64,000 bases of DNA. It comes from JAYEIA01 sp964472505. Lineage in GTDB: Bacteria; Bacteroidota; Bacteroidia; Bacteroidales; JAADGE01. Shown here piece by piece: positions 61,687 through 64,000 of this stretch. The DNA lies in assembly GCA_964472505.1 (NCBI GenBank), contig CAYYQW010000009.1, positions 1-64,000 on the forward strand, read 5' to 3'. Position numbers and translations under genes: made by a program. The notes below the pieces were generated by a model. That model was not told the DNA's origin and did no database searches. It worked only from the letters and a program-made list of their open reading frames with translations. Each line of letters opens with the position of its first letter. The stretch's first letter is position 1.

Positions 61687-62301
61687 TTATTCTTTAAGCG
61701 GTTCAACGCCTTCGCGGAGCAGTTCGGTTTTTCCGTCGGTACAGTCCACAACGGCAGAAGCAACATTGTTTCCGTAACCGCCGTCAATTACAGCGTCCAC
61801 ATGATGTTCGTACTTTTCATATATTAGGGTTGGGTCTGAAGTATATTCCACAATATCATTGTCATCTCTAATTGATGTTGTCAAAATTGGGTTTCCCACT
61901 TCTTTAATAAGCTCTTGAATAATTCGGTTATCGGGAATACGTACGCCCAGAGTTTTTTTGCTTTTTCGGAATATTTGCGGAATTTCGCTGTTGGCTTCCA
62001 GAATAAATGTGAAAGGCCCGGGCGTATTCTTTTTTAGCATTTTAAAGGTACTGTTAGGCAAGGGCTTGGTATAATTGCTCACCATGCTGATATCGTCAAA
62101 CAAGAATGAAAAATCAGCCTTTTTAAGTTTCAAGCCTTTAAGCTTTGCCACTTTTTCAGCTGCAGCCGTATTGTATATATCGCAGCCCAAACCATAAACC
62201 GAGTCGGTGGGGAAAATTATTATACCGCCGTCTTTAATGATTTTTGCTATGTCTTGAATATAATTTTTCTGCGGAGTTTCCGGGTGTATTTTTAGTAACA
62301 T
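61687..62301 (-). CDS. L-threonylcarbamoyladenylate synthase family (YciO/Sua5/YrdC)
   Basis: A 204-aa YrdC-domain protein: GGIIIFPTDSVYGLGCDIYN, KLKGLKLKKADFSFLFDD, TPGPFTFILEAN and LGVRIPDNRIIQELIKEVG. YrdC/Sua5 makes threonylcarbamoyl-AMP for the t6A37 modification of tRNA. The single domain and the KADFSFLF variant fit the YciO branch, whose activity is less certain. It starts 33 bases after the nadE stop on the same strand, so the two form a small operon. Confidence 0.88.
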   Translation of the reverse strand: MLLKIHPETPQKNYIQDIAKIIKDGGIIIFPTDSVYGLGCDIYNTAAAEKVAKLKGLKLKKADFSFLFDDISMVSNYTKPLPNSTFKMLKKNTPGPFTFILEANSEIPQIFRKSKKTLGVRIPDNRIIQELIKEVGNPILTTSIRDDNDIVEYTSDPTLIYEKYEHHVDAVIDGGYGNNVASAVVDCTDGKTELLREGVEPLKE

Positions 62302-62334
62302 GGTTTGGTGTTTAGTAATTAGAATAAAAAGAAA

Positions 62335-63165
62335 TTATTTAAGTACAGGTACATCAGTGATTTGCTCTCTCGGGATATTGAACGGGTTATTTCGCTTGTA
62401 AGCCGAATTTTTATAGCGTTGTACTACCGGGTGGTCATGAAAATTGCTGTCTTCCGGGTTTTTCAGCGCGTGTATTAAAATGCGGTCCACTTCTTGGTAA
62501 GTATCGGCTTTTATTTGCTCCAAGTCGCTGTCGGTAATTCCCAGCCCGTCGGTAGGTATTGCATCGGTACACATAGAGAGCGCTCGCGCCTGTCTGATGT
62601 CGGAATTGCTTTTGGTAAGATATTCTGCCATTTCAAATACTTCGGTTTTCCAAAGGTTTTGTATGGGGCCAAAATCTCCCACATCACCGTGCAAAGTCCA
62701 AAAGCCTAAAAGATATTCGGTATAATTATCGGTGGAAAGTACCATGCCTTTGTGTTGTGAAGCCAAATCGTAGAGTACCTGCATGCGCAGCCGGGCTTTT
62801 ATGTTGCCCATGCGTACTTTGAAATGCTGTTCACTTGGGTCTGTTTTGCCGGCATCTTCGGCAATGAGTGGTTGTATCGTTTGATAAGCTTTGGTAAGGT
62901 TGAGCTCTTTAAAATCGTGAGCATAAGCTTCGCCTACATGCTTGGCTCGGGTTATTTCATTTTGCTTGTTAGTTTCAATGGTAATGCTTCTGCCAATTAG
63001 TTTAATGTCCAAAGAATCACAAACCGGGCGAGCCAAAGCTGCCGTCAGGGCACTGTCTATTCCTCCGGAAATGCCCAGTACCAAGGCTTTTAATTTATGT
63101 TTTTTGAGATAATTTGTAAGAATGCTGCGGATATTTTCTACCGCTGATTCATAGTTTGTAATCAT
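62335..63165 (-). CDS. nadE: NAD synthetase, ammonia-dependent form
   Basis: A 276-aa NadE. The PP-loop is SGGIDSALTAALARP and further motifs are STDNYTEYLLGFWTLHGDVG (NAD/deamido-NAD and Mg binding) and TDAIPTDGLGITDSDLEQIK. There is no N-terminal glutaminase domain, so ammonia is the direct nitrogen donor. It amidates deamido-NAD at the end of NAD synthesis. Start ATG 63163-63165 gives the expected length. Confidence 0.94.
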   Translation of the reverse strand: MITNYESAVENIRSILTNYLKKHKLKALVLGISGGIDSALTAALARPVCDSLDIKLIGRSITIETNKQNEITRAKHVGEAYAHDFKELNLTKAYQTIQPLIAEDAGKTDPSEQHFKVRMGNIKARLRMQVLYDLASQHKGMVLSTDNYTEYLLGFWTLHGDVGDFGPIQNLWKTEVFEMAEYLTKSNSDIRQARALSMCTDAIPTDGLGITDSDLEQIKADTYQEVDRILIHALKNPEDSNFHDHPVVQRYKNSAYKRNNPFNIPREQITDVPVLK

Positions 63166-63352
63166 CTTTTTGTTTATTGGTGTTTTGCAAAAATATAAAA
63201 AATGAACGAATAAACGTACAATTTACTTTAAAGTCGGTTAAATATTGCTTAGCCGGTATGTTAATTATTTCTATTCGTGCATTCGTGACTTTACATTGCT
63301 TATTTTTTGATGAAATTTAGCTTTTTCATTAAGCCCGGTAAATATATTGCTT

Positions 63353-63360
63353 TAATTTTG
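63353..63360 (+). promoter_or_regulatory. -7 box TAATTTTG upstream of the TonB receptor
   Basis: An exact TAnnTTTG match that would leave a leader of about 85 bases. The 285-base gap between nadE and the receptor contains no other feature I can name. Confidence 0.4.
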
Positions 63361-63450
63361 CAACAGCTTCGAACGGATTAAAATTTTTTTGAACTTAAGA
63401 GTGTTGATACTTATAATATTTAAGAATTTAAATTGAATTAAAACAAAAAT

Positions 63451-64000
63451 ATGAAGAAGGTAATTACAGCTATAATCCTGCTTTTTGCAATTGGGACGAC
63501 TTATTCACAAAAAAATACACTAAGCGGTTATGTGCGCGATGCTCAAACCGGAGAGGATATCATTGGCGCTTATATTACCCTTGAGGGCGGCACCGAAGGA
63601 ACGGTAAGCAATGTGTACGGTTTTTATTCCTTGAGTTTACCCAAAGGGAAATATGTGATTAATTACAATTTTATAGGATATATGCCTCAGAAAATTGAAG
63701 TGGATTTAAGCCAAAACAGAACTCTTAGTATAGAATTGCAGCCTTCCGATGCCGAAATTGACGAAATAACCGTTTACGGCGAGGCCGAGGATAAGAATGT
63801 GAGCAGTGCCGAGTCCGGTGTTACAACCATAAATCCGAAAGAAATAAGAATTGTGCCGGTTTTGTTCGGTGAAAACGATTTGCTCAAAACCATACAATTG
63901 CTTCCGGGGGTGAAAACTGCCGGTGAAGGCAACAGCGGTTTTTATGTGCGCGGAGGTGCCGTTGACGGGAACCTTATTCTCTTGGACGAAGCTCCGGTTT
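63451..64000 (+). CDS. TonB-dependent receptor, 5' part, runs off the window
   Basis: A frame open from ATG 63451 to the window end (183 codons). It starts with a signal peptide (MKKVITAIILLFAIGTTYSQ). A carboxypeptidase-regulatory-like beta-sandwich follows (SGYVRDAQTGEDIIGAYITL, SNVYGFYSLSLPKGKYVINY). The plug domain then begins (INPKEIRIVPVLFGENDLLK, TIQLLPGVKTAGEGNSGFYV, RGGAVDGNLILLDEAPV). It lacks the SusC-type features and looks like the FecA/CirA-like group with an N-terminal extension. Substrate unknown; the barrel lies beyond the window. Confidence 0.9.
   Translation, partial: MKKVITAIILLFAIGTTYSQKNTLSGYVRDAQTGEDIIGAYITLEGGTEGTVSNVYGFYSLSLPKGKYVINYNFIGYMPQKIEVDLSQNRTLSIELQPSDAEIDEITVYGEAEDKNVSSAESGVTTINPKEIRIVPVLFGENDLLKTIQLLPGVKTAGEGNSGFYVRGGAVDGNLILLDEAPV

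Noticed and set aside
1..64000. tRNA, rRNA and tmRNA genes
   Set aside because: Intergenic regions were read for T-loop (GGTTCGAATC-like) and rRNA patterns; none was seen. A covariance-model scan would be decisive.

Overview
The window is a piece of an AT-rich Bacteroidota chromosome, probably an uncultured Bacteroidales/Marinilabiliales-like member known from a draft assembly (one scaffold gap of exactly 100 N). The phylum call rests on: a 284-aa primary sigma factor of the Bacteroidota type; TAnnTTTG -7 boxes upstream of many genes; an ECF sigma/FecR pair; a type IX secretion sorting domain; many small signal-peptide beta-barrels; a DUF3127 protein; and a FjTAL-like tyrosine ammonia-lyase. 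No tRNA, rRNA, CRISPR array, prophage or transposase gene was seen.

Layout. 1-8 kb: housekeeping genes (rpsO edge, yebC, dgkA, aspartase, M1 aminopeptidase, pgi). 8-12.2 kb: rpoD, then an SPFH-GYF gene and a zinc-ribbon membrane-protein gene split by an AT-rich MNT/HEPN toxin-antitoxin module. 12.2-15.8 kb: a repeat-rich stretch with the assembly gap, then an ECF sigma - FecR - secreted protein - thioredoxin-like operon. 15.8-26 kb: a lipoprotein, a crotonase, a DUF2752 protein, a 1356-aa RecQ-like protein whose helicase motifs are degenerate, and two tandem outer-membrane paralogs. 26-33.6 kb: PPP-type phosphatase, purA, a TPR histidine kinase with a receiver-only regulator, a PaaK-like ligase, and a TPR gene with ribH. 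33.7-38.4 kb: a compact tyrosine ammonia-lyase - ketoreductase - ketosynthase - ACP - acyltransferase operon resembling the core of aryl-polyene/flexirubin clusters but without a chain-length factor, dehydratase, thioesterase or exporter. 38.7-49.6 kb: mutS2, a Cache chemoreceptor, menG, yaaA, a T9SS cargo protein, a YadA-head/S74 surface protein, DUF3127 and a metal-binding lipoprotein. 49.6-64 kb: a four-PAS kinase, mreD-mrdA-rodA, smpB, miaA with an ABC permease, plsC-like, a nitrilase, YciO/Sua5, nadE and the start of a TonB-dependent receptor.

The intergenic DNA is unusually structured. At least six kinds of palindromic or modular repeat lie between genes. One (41411-41538) has 12-bp terminal inverted repeats and a perfect 8-bp target duplication, and a matching unoccupied site exists in an inverted copy of the same intergenic unit near 59.2-59.4 kb, so it looks like a non-autonomous transposon. 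The features most worth following up are the reduced aryl-polyene-like operon, the full-length but apparently catalytically dead RecQ-like protein, the ECF/FecR operon with no receptor, and this repeat population.
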